Source: Acidobacteriota bacterium
Lineage (GTDB): Bacteria > Acidobacteriota > Vicinamibacteria > Vicinamibacterales > UBA2999
Assembly: GCA_016871195.1 (NCBI GenBank)
Contig: VFZN01000006.1
Location: 145,489-209,488, forward strand
Direction: 5' to 3'
Length of the DNA: 64,000 bases
Shown: positions 17,925 through 30,400 of the stretch, piece after piece
How the letters are laid out: every line of letters begins with the position of its first letter
How positions within the stretch are numbered: position 1 is the first letter of the stretch
Made by a program: the position numbers and the translations under genes
Notes under the pieces: model-generated
Database searches by the model: none
Told to the model about the DNA's origin: nothing
What the model saw: the letters and a program-made list of their open reading frames with translations, nothing else

Positions 17925-18782
17925 GTGCGTCCGATTTCGCCTGCACCTGCGGCGGTCTTCGATGGGCCGCAGCCGCTGGTGTTTGCACATCGCGGCGGCG
18001 CGGCGCTCCGTCCCGAAAACACGACGCTGGCGGTGACGCACGGCCTGTCGCTCGGGGCCGATGGCGTCGAAATCGATGTCCACCTGTCGCGTGACGGCAT
18101 CCCGGTCGTCATTCATGATCCAACCCTCGACCGCACGACCAATGGCCGCGGGCCGGTCGTCGCCCTGACGGCAGCTGATCTGGCAGGCCTCGATGCGGCC
18201 TGGCAGTTCGATGCCGCGCACGGGTATCCGTTCAGGGGGCAGGGCCACGGGGTCCCGACGCTGGCTGAGATCCTGGCTCTCTGCCGCGACTCGCGCCTCA
18301 TCATCGAAATGAAGTTCGGCACACCGGCCCTCTCCGAGGCGGTGGTGTATCTGGTGCGGCAGGCCGGATTGACCGGCCAGGTCTGCATCGGCGCCTTTCA
18401 CCAGCGGCCGCTCGACGTGGTCCGGCAGCGGGCCCCCGAACTGACGACCAGTGCCTCCCGGGACGAGGCCGCCGCCACCTGGCGGCGGTCGTGGGTGCGG
18501 TGGCCGTTCCGCCGTCACCTGCCCTTTGCGGCCTATCAGGTGCCGCTGCGACGGGGACGCCTGCGGGTGGTGACCCCGGCGTTTGTCGCGCAGGCTCACC
18601 GCAGCGGTCAGTGGCTGCAGTGCTGGGTCGTGGATGACCCGACCGAGGCCCAGACCCTCCTCGACTGGGGCGTGGACGGGCTGGTGACCGACCGGCCTGA
18701 CCTGCTGGTGGGGCTGCGCGACGCCTGGGTGGCCCTGGGCGCGGTGCCGGCTTCACGCCGGCGCCCCCCGTCCGTCCGCTAA
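17925..18782 (+). CDS. Glycerophosphodiester phosphodiesterase
   Basis: 285 residues with the GDPD TIM-barrel motifs: AHRGG (21-25), P-EN (30-32), the metal-binding EID (49-51), HD (64-65) and TTNGRG after it, then IIEMKFG near 126-132 and LQCWVVDD / WGVDGLVTDRPD towards the end. It hydrolyses glycerophosphodiesters to glycerol 3-phosphate and an alcohol. No signal peptide, so probably cytoplasmic. The GTG at 17925 is chosen because a -10 TATTAT lies six bases before it; the ATG at 17892, which would add 11 residues, remains possible. An insertion around residues 165-185 is rich in Arg/Trp. Confidence 0.87.
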   Translation: MRPISPAPAAVFDGPQPLVFAHRGGAALRPENTTLAVTHGLSLGADGVEIDVHLSRDGIPVVIHDPTLDRTTNGRGPVVALTAADLAGLDAAWQFDAAHGYPFRGQGHGVPTLAEILALCRDSRLIIEMKFGTPALSEAVVYLVRQAGLTGQVCIGAFHQRPLDVVRQRAPELTTSASRDEAAATWRRSWVRWPFRRHLPFAAYQVPLRRGRLRVVTPAFVAQAHRSGQWLQCWVVDDPTEAQTLLDWGVDGLVTDRPDLLVGLRDAWVALGAVPASRRRPPSVR

Positions 18783-18837
18783 CCGTCGCGCATCGGTGGA
18801 CCGGCATCCTAGTGGCACAGTTCGGGCCGTACGCGAC

Positions 18838-18876
18838 TACAATTGGAGGTCTTGTATTAGGGACAAGCAGGGAAGG
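18838..18876 (+). promoter_or_regulatory. aceE promoter -10 and ribosome site
   Basis: TACAAT at 18838-18843 lies about 45 bases before the aceE ATG; GGAAGG at 18871-18876 is the ribosome site with an 11-base spacer. Unlike many genes here, this one has an ordinary leader. Confidence 0.45.
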
Positions 18877-18887
18877 TTTTACACGGT

Positions 18888-21569
<2,682 letters not shown>

Positions 21570-21582
21570 GGGGCGTCGACAC

Positions 21583-22923
21583 GTGGCCGATTTCATTCTT
21601 CCGAATCTGGGTGATGGCGTTGCGCAGGGCGACGTCCTCAAGGTGCTGGTCAAGGTGGGCGACACGCTCAAGGTGGACCAGCCGGTGCTGGAACTGGAAA
21701 CCGACAAGGCAACCATCGAGGTGCCCTCCTCGGTCGCCGGTGTGGTGAAGGACATCCGCACCAAGGCTGGCGACAAGGTCAAGCCGGGGCAGGTGGTGCT
21801 GGTCGTGGACCAGGGCGTCGCCGGCGCTCCGCCGCAGGTCGATTCCCCGGCGGCCGCCCCCACGCCTCCCGCGGCGGCCCCTGCACCCACACCGCCCCCC
21901 CGGCCGGCGCCTGTGGCCGCGCCGTCTCCGGTGGCTGAGGCCGCTCCCCCGCCGCCCCCGATGGCGGCAGCGGTCGCCGCTCCTGCGGCGCCCATGCCGT
22001 CTGCCGCCTATCCCTCTGGACCGGCCGCGCCCTCGGTGCGTCGTCTGGCGCGGGAAATCGGCGTCGATATCACGCGCGTGCCTGGGACGGGTCCCGGCCG
22101 GCGCATCTCGCTCGACGATGTGAAGGCGTTTGCGAAGGCGGCGCTCTCGGGCACCGGTGGTGCCGTGGCGGCGTCTGGTGTGGCGGTGCAGCAGCGGGCC
22201 CTGCCCGATTTTTCGAAGTTCGGAGAAGTCGAGCGCAAGCCGATGAGTGGTGTGCGCCGGAAGACGGCCGAGCACCTCACGCATGCGTGGAACACCATTC
22301 CCCACGTCACCCAGTTCGACAAGGCGGATATCACCGACCTCGAGAAGGTGCGGCAGAAGTACCGTTCGGAAGTGGAGAAGCTCGGCGGCAACCTCACGGT
22401 GACCGCGGTCACCGTCAAGGTGCTGGCCATGGCCTTGCGGAAGTTCCCGCAGTTCAATGCATCGGTCGACCCGGCGAACGAATCGATCGTCTACAAGAAG
22501 TTTGTGAACATCGGCATCGCCGTCGATACCGACTTCGGGCTGCTGGTACCGGTCATCCGCCACGCCGACCAGAAGAACCTCGGCCAGCTGTCCGTCGAAA
22601 TCAGCCAGATGGCCGACAAGGCCAAGGCCCGGAAGCTGACGCTCGATGAAATGTCGGGCGGCTCGATGTCGATTACCAATCTGGGCGGCATCGGTGGCAC
22701 CGGGTTCACGCCGATTGTGAACTGGCCCGAGGTGGCGATCCTGGGCATCTCGCGCGGTGTCTACGAACCCAAGTGGAACGGGTCGACGTTCGAGCCCCGG
22801 CAGATGCTGCCGCTGTCGCTCAGCTACGACCACCGGCTGATTGACGGCGCCGATGCCATGCGGTTTCTGCGATGGGTGGCAGACGCCCTCGAAGAGCCGT
22901 TTGCCCTGGCGCTGCGAGGATAA
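21583..22923 (+). CDS. aceF: Pyruvate dehydrogenase E2 component (dihydrolipoyl acetyltransferase)
   Basis: 446 residues with one lipoyl domain (1-80, lipoylated K42 in LETDKATIEV), a long Ala/Pro linker (about 88-145), a peripheral-subunit-binding domain (PSVRRLAREIGVD, then GPGRRISLDDV, about 149-185) and the catalytic acyltransferase domain ending with the active-site SYDHRLIDGADA. It transfers the acetyl group from lipoate to CoA and forms the core of the complex. The start is the GTG at 21583 after AAGGGG, nine bases upstream; it follows the aceE stop by 13 bases. A single lipoyl domain is at the low end of the usual one to three. Confidence 0.95.
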   Translation: MADFILPNLGDGVAQGDVLKVLVKVGDTLKVDQPVLELETDKATIEVPSSVAGVVKDIRTKAGDKVKPGQVVLVVDQGVAGAPPQVDSPAAAPTPPAAAPAPTPPPRPAPVAAPSPVAEAAPPPPPMAAAVAAPAAPMPSAAYPSGPAAPSVRRLAREIGVDITRVPGTGPGRRISLDDVKAFAKAALSGTGGAVAASGVAVQQRALPDFSKFGEVERKPMSGVRRKTAEHLTHAWNTIPHVTQFDKADITDLEKVRQKYRSEVEKLGGNLTVTAVTVKVLAMALRKFPQFNASVDPANESIVYKKFVNIGIAVDTDFGLLVPVIRHADQKNLGQLSVEISQMADKAKARKLTLDEMSGGSMSITNLGGIGGTGFTPIVNWPEVAILGISRGVYEPKWNGSTFEPRQMLPLSLSYDHRLIDGADAMRFLRWVADALEEPFALALRG

Positions 22924-22929
22924 CCGGCC

Positions 22930-24354
22930 ATGGCAACCCGTATTGCAGTGGTGGGCTCAGGCCCCGGTGGTTACGCGGCTGCGTTCTACGCGGCCGATCT
23001 CGGCATGGACGTCACGCTCATCGGCGAAGAGCCCAACCCGGGAGGCGTCTGCCTCTACAAGGGCTGCATTCCATCGAAGGCGCTGCTGCATGTCGCCAAG
23101 GTGATTGACGAGGCGCAGCACGCGTCGCACTGGGGCGTCAGCTTCAGCGCGCCGGCGGTCGATGTCGATAAGCTGCGCGCCTACAAGGACCGCGTCGTCG
23201 AGAAGCTGACGAGCGGAACCGGGCAGGTCGCCAAGCTCCGCAAGGTCCACTTCCTCCAGGGGCGGGCGTCGATCACTTCGCCGACCAGCCTGCTGGTGAA
23301 GAAGGTGGCAGGCGGCGAAGAAGTGGTGACGGTCGACTACATCGTGCTGGCGACCGGCTCGCATCCGACACGCATTTCGTCGCTGTCGATCGACTCGACC
23401 CGCGTGCTCGATTCCACGGGCGCGCTCGACCTGCCGGAAATTCCGAAGACGATGCTCGTCATCGGCGGCGGATACATCGGGCTGGAACTGGGGTCGGTGT
23501 ACGCGGCCCTCGGCACGAAGGTGTCGGTCGTCGAGATGACACCGGGGCTGCTGCCCGGGGCCGACCGCGATCTGGTGCGTGTGCTCAACCAGCGCGCCGA
23601 GAAGGTGTTCGAGAAGATCTACCTCTCGACCCGCGTCACCGGCATGTCCGAGGTGAAGGGCAAGAAGGGCGCAACGGGCGTCTCGGTGTCGTTCGAGGGC
23701 GAAGGCGCCCCGGCGCAGCAGACGTTCGATTATGTGCTCGTCTCGATCGGTCGCCAGCCGAATGCGAGTATCGACGGCCTGTCGTCCACGCGCGTCACGG
23801 TGAATGCGAAGGGCTTTGTCGACACCGACGGCCAGCGACGCACGGGCGAGCCGACCGTGTTTGCCATTGGCGACGTGGCGGGTGAGCCGATGCTGGCCCA
23901 CAAGGCGTCGCACGAGGCACGCGTGGCCATCGAGGCGATTGCCGGTCACAAGGCGATGTTCGAACCGGCCGCGATTCCGGCGGTGGTGTTCACCGACCCG
24001 GAAATCGCATGGGCGGGTCTCACCGAGGCCGATGCCGAGCGACAGGGACTCACCGTCGAGGTGGCGCGGTTCCCGTGGGGGGCGTCGGGCCGTGCGATTG
24101 CCATCGACCGCGTCGACGGCATGACCAAGCTCATCATCGATCCCAAGACCGAGCGCATCTTGGGCGTAGGCATCGTCGGGTCTGGTGCCGGCGAGCTGAT
24201 TTCGGAAGGGGTGCTGGCGATTGAAATGGGCGCCACGGCGTCAGACGTCAAGCTGACGATTCATCCGCACCCGACACTTGGTGAAACCGTGATGGAAGCC
24301 GCCGAGCAGTTCTTCGGCCAGGCGACCCACGTCTACAAGCCGAAAAAGCGCTAG
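22930..24354 (+). CDS. lpd: Dihydrolipoyl dehydrogenase (E3)
   Basis: 474 residues. FAD motif VVGSGPGGYAAAFYA (7-21), redox-active disulfide C41-LYKG-C46, NAD motif MLVIGGGYIGLELGSVYAALG split around 177-198, and the active-site His-Glu pair in HPHPTLGETVMEA near 437-449 are all present. It reoxidises dihydrolipoamide with NAD+. It starts six bases after aceF. The same enzyme may serve other 2-oxoacid complexes, since no second E3 is visible. Confidence 0.96.
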   Translation: MATRIAVVGSGPGGYAAAFYAADLGMDVTLIGEEPNPGGVCLYKGCIPSKALLHVAKVIDEAQHASHWGVSFSAPAVDVDKLRAYKDRVVEKLTSGTGQVAKLRKVHFLQGRASITSPTSLLVKKVAGGEEVVTVDYIVLATGSHPTRISSLSIDSTRVLDSTGALDLPEIPKTMLVIGGGYIGLELGSVYAALGTKVSVVEMTPGLLPGADRDLVRVLNQRAEKVFEKIYLSTRVTGMSEVKGKKGATGVSVSFEGEGAPAQQTFDYVLVSIGRQPNASIDGLSSTRVTVNAKGFVDTDGQRRTGEPTVFAIGDVAGEPMLAHKASHEARVAIEAIAGHKAMFEPAAIPAVVFTDPEIAWAGLTEADAERQGLTVEVARFPWGASGRAIAIDRVDGMTKLIIDPKTERILGVGIVGSGAGELISEGVLAIEMGATASDVKLTIHPHPTLGETVMEAAEQFFGQATHVYKPKKR

Positions 24355-24401
24355 GCTAGGCCCCGCGCGTTCTCACGGCTCGCGATCAGCCATGTCGTCG
24401 T

Positions 24402-24421
24402 TCGGGTCGGCTCAGACCCGA
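24402..24421. terminator. Possible terminator hairpin between lpd and lipA
   Basis: TCGGGTC and GACCCGA pair as a 7-bp stem with a six-base loop between the convergent lpd and lipA ends. The stem spans the lipA stop and has no T run, so strength is uncertain. Confidence 0.35.
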
Positions 24422-25320
24422 GCGGCGGCGTGGGTCTCGTACGCGTCGGCCTGTTTGTGTGCGTGATAGGAACTGCGGACTAGCGGTCCGGCTTCCACGT
24501 GCACAAATCCCATCGACAGCGCTTCCCGCTTCAGATCGGCAAACTCATCGGGATGGTAGTAGCGCGTCATCACCGCGTGGTCGGCGGACGGCCGCAGGTA
24601 CTGACCGATCGTGAGAATCGACACGCCAACGCGACGCAGGTCGGCGAACACCTCGAGCAGTTCGTGGCGCTCTTCGCCCAGACCCACCATCAACCCGGTT
24701 TTGGTGGGGATGGCCGGGGCATAGGTGCGTGAGCGATCGAGCAGTTCGAGCGTGCGCGAATACTTCCCGCCCGAGCGCGCCATGCGGTAGAGCCGAGGCA
24801 CGGTTTCGGTGTTGTGGTTCAGCACGTCGGGTTGTGCATCCAGCACGGTCTGCAGTGGTGCTTCCTCGCCCTTGAAGTCGGGGATCAGCACTTCGACGCG
24901 GGTGTCGGGCATGCGCCGGCGGATGGCGCGGATGGTGTCGGCAAAGATGCCGGACCCACCGTCCTTGAGATCGTCACGGTCGACTGAGGTGATGACGGCG
25001 TAGGTGAGGCCCATCTTCTCAACGGCCTCGGCCACGCGTTCGGGTTCGCGGATGTCGAGCGCTTGCGGCTTGCCGTGCGCCACGGCGCAGTAGGCGCAGG
25101 CGCGGGTGCAGATGTCGCCCAGAATCATGAAGGTGGCCGTGCCGTGGTGCCAGCACTCGCCGATGTTGGGGCAGCGGGCGTCCTCGCAGACCGTGTTGAG
25201 CTTGAGGTCGCGCATGATGCTGCGCAGGCGCAGGTAGTTCTCAGACCCCGGGGCCCTGACCTTGAGCCACTCCGGCTTCGGTTCGCGAGGCGTGATGAAC
25301 TGCAGCGGCGCTTCCACCAT
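24412..25320 (-). CDS. lipA: Lipoyl synthase
   Basis: 302 residues. Both iron-sulfur clusters are complete: auxiliary cluster C45-x4-C50-x5-C56 and the radical-SAM CxxxCxxC C71/C75/C78; the conserved RSSYHA near the C-terminus supplies the serine ligand. It inserts two sulfurs into octanoyl groups bound to lipoyl domains, here most likely AceF encoded just opposite. The ATG at 25320 is nine bases from a minus-strand TATACT (25335-25330) and lacks a ribosome site, suggesting a near-leaderless mRNA. No lipB or lplA is in the window. Confidence 0.95.
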   Translation of the reverse strand: MVEAPLQFITPREPKPEWLKVRAPGSENYLRLRSIMRDLKLNTVCEDARCPNIGECWHHGTATFMILGDICTRACAYCAVAHGKPQALDIREPERVAEAVEKMGLTYAVITSVDRDDLKDGGSGIFADTIRAIRRRMPDTRVEVLIPDFKGEEAPLQTVLDAQPDVLNHNTETVPRLYRMARSGGKYSRTLELLDRSRTYAPAIPTKTGLMVGLGEERHELLEVFADLRRVGVSILTIGQYLRPSADHAVMTRYYHPDEFADLKREALSMGFVHVEAGPLVRSSYHAHKQADAYETHAAARV

Positions 25321-25329
25321 GATGTGCCC

Positions 25330-25335
25330 AGTATA
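25330..25335 (-). promoter_or_regulatory. -10 element of lipA
   Basis: TATACT on the minus strand, nine bases before the lipA ATG; no -35 of good quality at 17 bases. Confidence 0.5.
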
Positions 25336-25470
25336 CTTTGGCCGTCCTTGACAGGTTTGATGGCCGGTAGGGATGATCAGCGGGTGTGGGGGCGGCATTG
25401 TGCCCCGCATCAGGCACCCTGAGGCGCTCCCGGCGCGTCTTTCCCAGGAGTGTTCCAGGAGGAGTGATTC

Positions 25471-25731
25471 GTGGCGTATATCATTTGCGAACCCTGCATC
25501 GGGACCAAGGACACCGCCTGTGTCGATGTGTGTCCGGTCGACTGCATCCACCCGCGCAAGGACGAGGGAGATTTTGAGGGCGCAACCCAGTTGTATATTC
25601 ACCCCGACGAATGCATCGACTGCGGGGCCTGCGTGCCGGCGTGCCCGGTTGAGGCCATCTATGCACTCGACGAAGTCCCCGACAAGTGGAAAAACTACAT
25701 CGACGTGAACGCCGATCACTTCCGGAAGTAG
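25471..25731 (+). CDS. 7Fe-type ferredoxin
   Basis: 86 residues with nine cysteines: C6, C9, C17, C21, C25 in the first half and C48, C51, C54, C58 in the second (CIDCGACVPACP). The spacing C9-x7-C17-x3-C21-P is that of Thermus-type ferredoxins carrying one [3Fe-4S] and one [4Fe-4S] cluster. It is a soluble low-potential electron carrier. The GTG start follows a strong AGGAGG site. It stands alone between divergent lipA and a TPR protein; being next to lipA, it could supply electrons to the radical-SAM enzyme, but that is inference. The stretch between residues 26 and 44 is longer than in clostridial forms. Confidence 0.92.
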   Translation: MAYIICEPCIGTKDTACVDVCPVDCIHPRKDEGDFEGATQLYIHPDECIDCGACVPACPVEAIYALDEVPDKWKNYIDVNADHFRK

Positions 25732-25797
25732 CTTTCCGGCACACATGGGTTCCCGGGGTGCATCTCCGGGAGCCGGCTGCGCGTCACAGGGGGTGCC

Positions 25798-27333
25798 ATG
25801 CAACTCCGTTCCCGACTGCCGATCACGCTGCTGCTGGTGACGCTGGCGCTGTCGTCTGTGGTGCTGGGCCGTCAGCCCCTCACCGAGGGTGCGGTACAAC
25901 TGCAGCTGGCGAACCTGCTGTTTGACGACACGCGCTACGCCGAGGCCCTCGACGCGTATCGCCGCGCCGCCCGTTCCACCGATGCCTTGGTGTCGATTCC
26001 CGCGCGGGTGGGCCTGGTTATCTCGGCCCTCCGCATCGGCGAGTTCCTGGAAGCCCAGCGAGAAGCGGCATCGCTGAAGCAGGCGGCCCCGCGCAACCCC
26101 GACGTGATGACGGTGCACGCCGATGCGCTGTGGGCGGCCGGCCTGTTCGACGAGGCCGAGGCCGAGTACCGCGAGGCGCTGGCCCTGCAGCCCGGCCTGT
26201 CGCGCGCCCTGCATGGGCTGGCCCGGGCCCAGGCGTCACACAACGACCTCGATACGGCCATGAATACGGCGCAGGCCGCGCTCAAGGCCAATCCGCGCGA
26301 CGCCGAAATGCATCACACCGTGGGCAGCATCTTCGAGCGGATGCGCCGCTACGAGCAGGCCGCCGCGGCCTACACCAACTACATCAACCTGTTGCCCAAC
26401 AAGGATCGCAGCGAGAAGGCGGCATGGTCACGAGCCCAGGTGCGGTTCCTGCGCTCGTTCGGCGAACGTGAGCCGCTGGCCCTCGACGACCGCCTGGCCG
26501 ACCAGTTGCACACGGTTGATTTCAAACTGGTTGACGACAAGGTGCTAGTCAGTGCCCGGGTGAACGGCGGGCGTGCGCAGGATTTCGTGCTCGACACCGG
26601 GTCGGAGCAGACCACGGTGTCCCGTCGCACGGCGTCCTCGTCGGGCGTGCGTCCGATCACCTACACCCTCAGCGCCGGCGTCGGCGAGGTAGGTCTGCGC
26701 GGGCTGCAGCTCGGACGCCTCGATTCATTTGAAATCGGGACGCTCAAGCTGACCAACGTGCCCGTCATGATCAAGGCTCCGACGCTGCGCGGGCTGCCAA
26801 AGCGCGAGACCGAGAGTTTCTCGCCGATGGCGCTGGGCCTGTCGATGATCATCGACTACCGCACGCGGAAGTTGACGATGGGCCGGCGCCTGCCGGAGGA
26901 AGCCGCCGAGATCCGGATGCCGATGCGGCACCATCGGCTGTCGATGGTGCGCGGGCTCGTGAATGACAGGCATCCGACATATTTTGTCGTCGACACTGGT
27001 GGAGAGGTCATTTCGATTTCCACCGCAACGGCCGAGGCCATCAAGGCTCAACCCTCCAGGCGCATCGGCCTGCGGGTGTACGGCACCTCCGGCTGGGACC
27101 GCGACGCGTTTCTGCTTCCGGGACAGCGGCTGCAGTTCGCCGACGCGATTGACTATCAAAACTTTGCGGTGGTTGTGCTCAACCTGCGTGCGCCGAGCGT
27201 GCTGCTGGGGTTTGAGGTCGGTGGCATCGTCGGGCATCGCTTCCTGAGCCCCTACCGCGTGGCCATGGACCTTGAGCGAAGCGAACTGCGCATGACGCGC
27301 GGTACCGGTTCCCGAGCGACGGCCAACCCCTGA
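25798..27333 (+). CDS. Exported TPR protein with two retropepsin-like aspartic protease domains
   Basis: 511 residues. A signal peptide covers about residues 1-23. Residues 30-215 form TPR-like helical repeats (for example LLFDDTRYAEALDAYRRAAR). Two retropepsin-like half-domains follow, each with a catalytic-type motif: VLDTGSEQT with D266 and VVDTGGEVI with D399. Bacterial single-chain pepsin-retropepsin-like domains of this kind are usually paired to build one active site. The protein is probably periplasmic or lipid-associated; whether it cuts peptides is not known. It begins 66 bases after the ferredoxin and converges on the large outer-membrane gene. Confidence 0.78.
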   Translation: MQLRSRLPITLLLVTLALSSVVLGRQPLTEGAVQLQLANLLFDDTRYAEALDAYRRAARSTDALVSIPARVGLVISALRIGEFLEAQREAASLKQAAPRNPDVMTVHADALWAAGLFDEAEAEYREALALQPGLSRALHGLARAQASHNDLDTAMNTAQAALKANPRDAEMHHTVGSIFERMRRYEQAAAAYTNYINLLPNKDRSEKAAWSRAQVRFLRSFGEREPLALDDRLADQLHTVDFKLVDDKVLVSARVNGGRAQDFVLDTGSEQTTVSRRTASSSGVRPITYTLSAGVGEVGLRGLQLGRLDSFEIGTLKLTNVPVMIKAPTLRGLPKRETESFSPMALGLSMIIDYRTRKLTMGRRLPEEAAEIRMPMRHHRLSMVRGLVNDRHPTYFVVDTGGEVISISTATAEAIKAQPSRRIGLRVYGTSGWDRDAFLLPGQRLQFADAIDYQNFAVVVLNLRAPSVLLGFEVGGIVGHRFLSPYRVAMDLERSELRMTRGTGSRATANP

Positions 27334-27425
27334 CCGCTGCCTCCGACGGGCAGCCTGTCGCACGGGATGCCCTGCGCGCGGCCCGTCGCGGCGTGCGGTC
27401 AGCCCGCAAACCGCGACCGGCGCAA

Positions 27426-30400
27426 CTAGAAGTCGAACCCGACCCACAACTGGAAGCGTGAGCGGCGGAACTCTCGGCTGCCTCCGATGGCGGCGTAGGC
27501 GACGTCTTCCCACAGGGGATTCATCAGCGTGCGGAACGTCCAGTCGAAGTGCACCGGGAAGCCGAGTGCGAAGCTCATCAGGCCGAACCCGTACGACCCG
27601 CGGCCGTCTCGGAGGCGGAACCCTGACACGGGCACCGCCGGGCCGTAGATCGGCTGGCCGAGATTGTTGTAGCCGAGCACCGGGGATTCAATCGTGGTGT
27701 CGCGGGTGAAGACCCGGAAGGGCTGATTGGCGGTGCGCCACCGCGCCGCACCGAGGTTGGCAAAGAGCGTGGCACGCACGCCTCCCAGAATTCCGATGGG
27801 GGTGGCCATGGCGTTGATGAGCGGCAGGCGCAGCTCGGCGTTCACGAAGAAGGCGTCCTGCCCCGAGAACTCGAGGAAGTTGTAGCCGCGCAGTTCGTTG
27901 TTGCCGCCGAAGAAGGTGAAGCCGGGGTTGTTGCCCCAGCTGGTGAAGCCACGGCCGCGCACGGCGAGCAGCGCTGTGCCTGCCAGACGGAAGTACTTGC
28001 GCACGTCGACATCGACCGTCTGACGTGTCAGCGTGTTGCCGATCTTGGGCGCAATTTCATACGCCACACGCATCGTGCTGCCGGTCAGGGGGCCGAACTC
28101 GCGGAAAATCGTAGTCTCCTGAATAAACGCCGCTCCAATGGGAATCATGAAGCCGTTGTTGAACAGCTGGCGGCCGAACTGGTCCACCTGGTACTGCTGG
28201 GAGTATTCCTGCAGTCCAGGATCGGCAAATCGCTCGTTGAAGTAGTTCACCCCCCCGTACAGCTCGATGCGCCGGTAGCGGTTGAACGGATAGATGGCAT
28301 ACGCCGTGCCGCCGTTCGTGGTGCGGGTGGCGACTGCCAGGTCGCGATCGATGATGCCGCTGAGCATCGGGTCGAAGAAGACGTTCTGCAGCTGCCCGAA
28401 AAAGAACTGGGTCTGCGAGTAACCCTGTGCCGCCAGATTGAGCCGGCGCTCGAGATTGATCCACATGCCCTGAATGGTTCGGTACTGGGCGATGGACGAG
28501 GCAAACAGGGTGAACTGCTGGTCGCCCAGCACATCGGTGAAGGCGATCTGCGTGCCGCCGAACACGTCACCGCCGCTGGTGATGCCGACGCCGACGGGAG
28601 GGCGGCCCTCGAGGAACATCTTCTCGAAGCGGCCTTTCCGCTTGGCATTGTCCTGCACGAAGCTGTGCGTGAGCGGCGCCTGGAAGTCGACGACGGGGCC
28701 AGGGGCACCGAAGTCTTCCGACGGGACCGTCGTGATTTCGTTCTTGAGGTCAATAACGTGCAGGCCATAGTCACCCTTGAGGTAGGTGACGAAGGCGACG
28801 CGCTGATTTGTCCCGTCCTTGAGGATGACCGGCGACAGGTTGCCGGCCAGCGTGTCGGTGTACTGCTTGAGCTCGTTGGTGGTGAGGTTCAGCGTCCACA
28901 GGTTGAAGATCTGTCCGTTGCGTGCCACTTCGGGGTCGATGGCATCGGCCGGGTTCACGGCGGTCGACGAGAAGATCAGGGTGTTGCTGTCCCAGTACTG
29001 CGCCCCGCCCTCGTCATGGGTGCCGAAGGTGATCTGCTGCGGGTTTGAACCGTCGGCATTCATCCGAAAGAGTTTGTCGTTGCCGCTGATCCGCACGAGA
29101 TAGACGATGTGCTTACCGTCAGGCGACCAGGTGGGAGCATAGTGCGGCAGCGGGTCTTTGCCGAGCGGCTTCACCTCCCGTGACTCGAGGTCGACGAGGT
29201 AGATGTTCGCGTCGGAGCCTTCCATGGCGGAAAACGCAATCTTCGTCCCGTCGGGCGAGAAGTCGGGTGATTCGGGCGCGTCGAGCTTCAGCGGAATGCG
29301 CACCACGACCTTGCGCGTGACGACGTCCTGAACAATCAGCGACCGGTCCTTCTCGGTGCGCACGAAGTAGGCGAGGCGATCGCCCTGCGGCGACCAGGTC
29401 ATCCAGGGGACCGAATTCCATCGGCCGCCGGGGGTGGCCAGGTACTCGAAGCCCATCGACTGGTCGAATCCGCGGGTCAGGTTGCGCACCACCGCGCCGT
29501 CTTTCGAGGAGAGCAGCACGATGTCGAGTTCGCGATCGGCACCGTTGCCGGTCATGGCGGCGATGAGATCGCCCGAGGGTGAGGGTTCGATCGACAGCAC
29601 ATTCGAGTAGAAGGTCTTCCGCGGATCGGGCGCCAGGTCGCGACCGTAATCGACGGGGCGTTCCTTGTCGCGGAACGGCTTGAACCGCTCCTTCATGTAG
29701 CGGTCGAACTGCTGGTCGAATTCGGTCGCGTCCAGCTGGAACGCTTCCGAGTAGGCATCGTCGCTGCCCCCGATGACGCTGCGGCGCAGGGCGAAGACAT
29801 AGGCCCGGACGCCTTCCTTGCCCCAGCGCGATTCCATGAACTCGAAAGCGGCGTGGCCCAGGTTGTAGATGAGGCGGGGGTTGCTGAAGCCGCCGTAGTC
29901 CTGCATCTCGCTCATCTTCGGGACGATGTCCGACACGGCGGCGTCGCGGACGGTCATGAGGTCGAGCGGACGCCAGTATCCGGTCATGTAGTCGGACATG
30001 CCTTCCATGACCCACAGGGGCATGTTCCGCCGGATGAGACCGGTGGGAATGATGTCGAACTGGAAGATGTGGGTGAGTTCGTGCGTGACGAGCCGATAGA
30101 GCAGGTCGGAGGGCTCGTCGATCGGCATCAGGATGCGGCTGCGGCTGGGTTCGGCGAAGGCCCCGACCCCTTCCTGTGCGGCTCCGGGGATGACGTTCTG
30201 CTGCCAGAACTCGGCGCTGGTGGAGAAGAGAATGAGCGGGACCTTGAAGGCCAGGTCGTGCTTGAGCTCGGAACTGACGTGCTGATAGGCGCTTTCGGCA
30301 TAGCCGGCGATGCGCTCGACGTGCGGCTCGACCTCGGGGTAATAGTAGAGCTCGAAGTGGTCCGTCTGGTAGATGTGCCACTCGAACCGGTCGTACCGGA

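Noticed and set aside
25348-25377. TTGACA with a GATGAT 18 bases downstream as ferredoxin promoter.
   Set aside because: The -35 is good but the -10 is poor; not strong enough to list as a feature.
25321-26214. An upstream extension of lipA across ferredoxin and the TPR gene.
   Set aside because: No homology, and a TATACT -10 lies nine bases before the shorter start.
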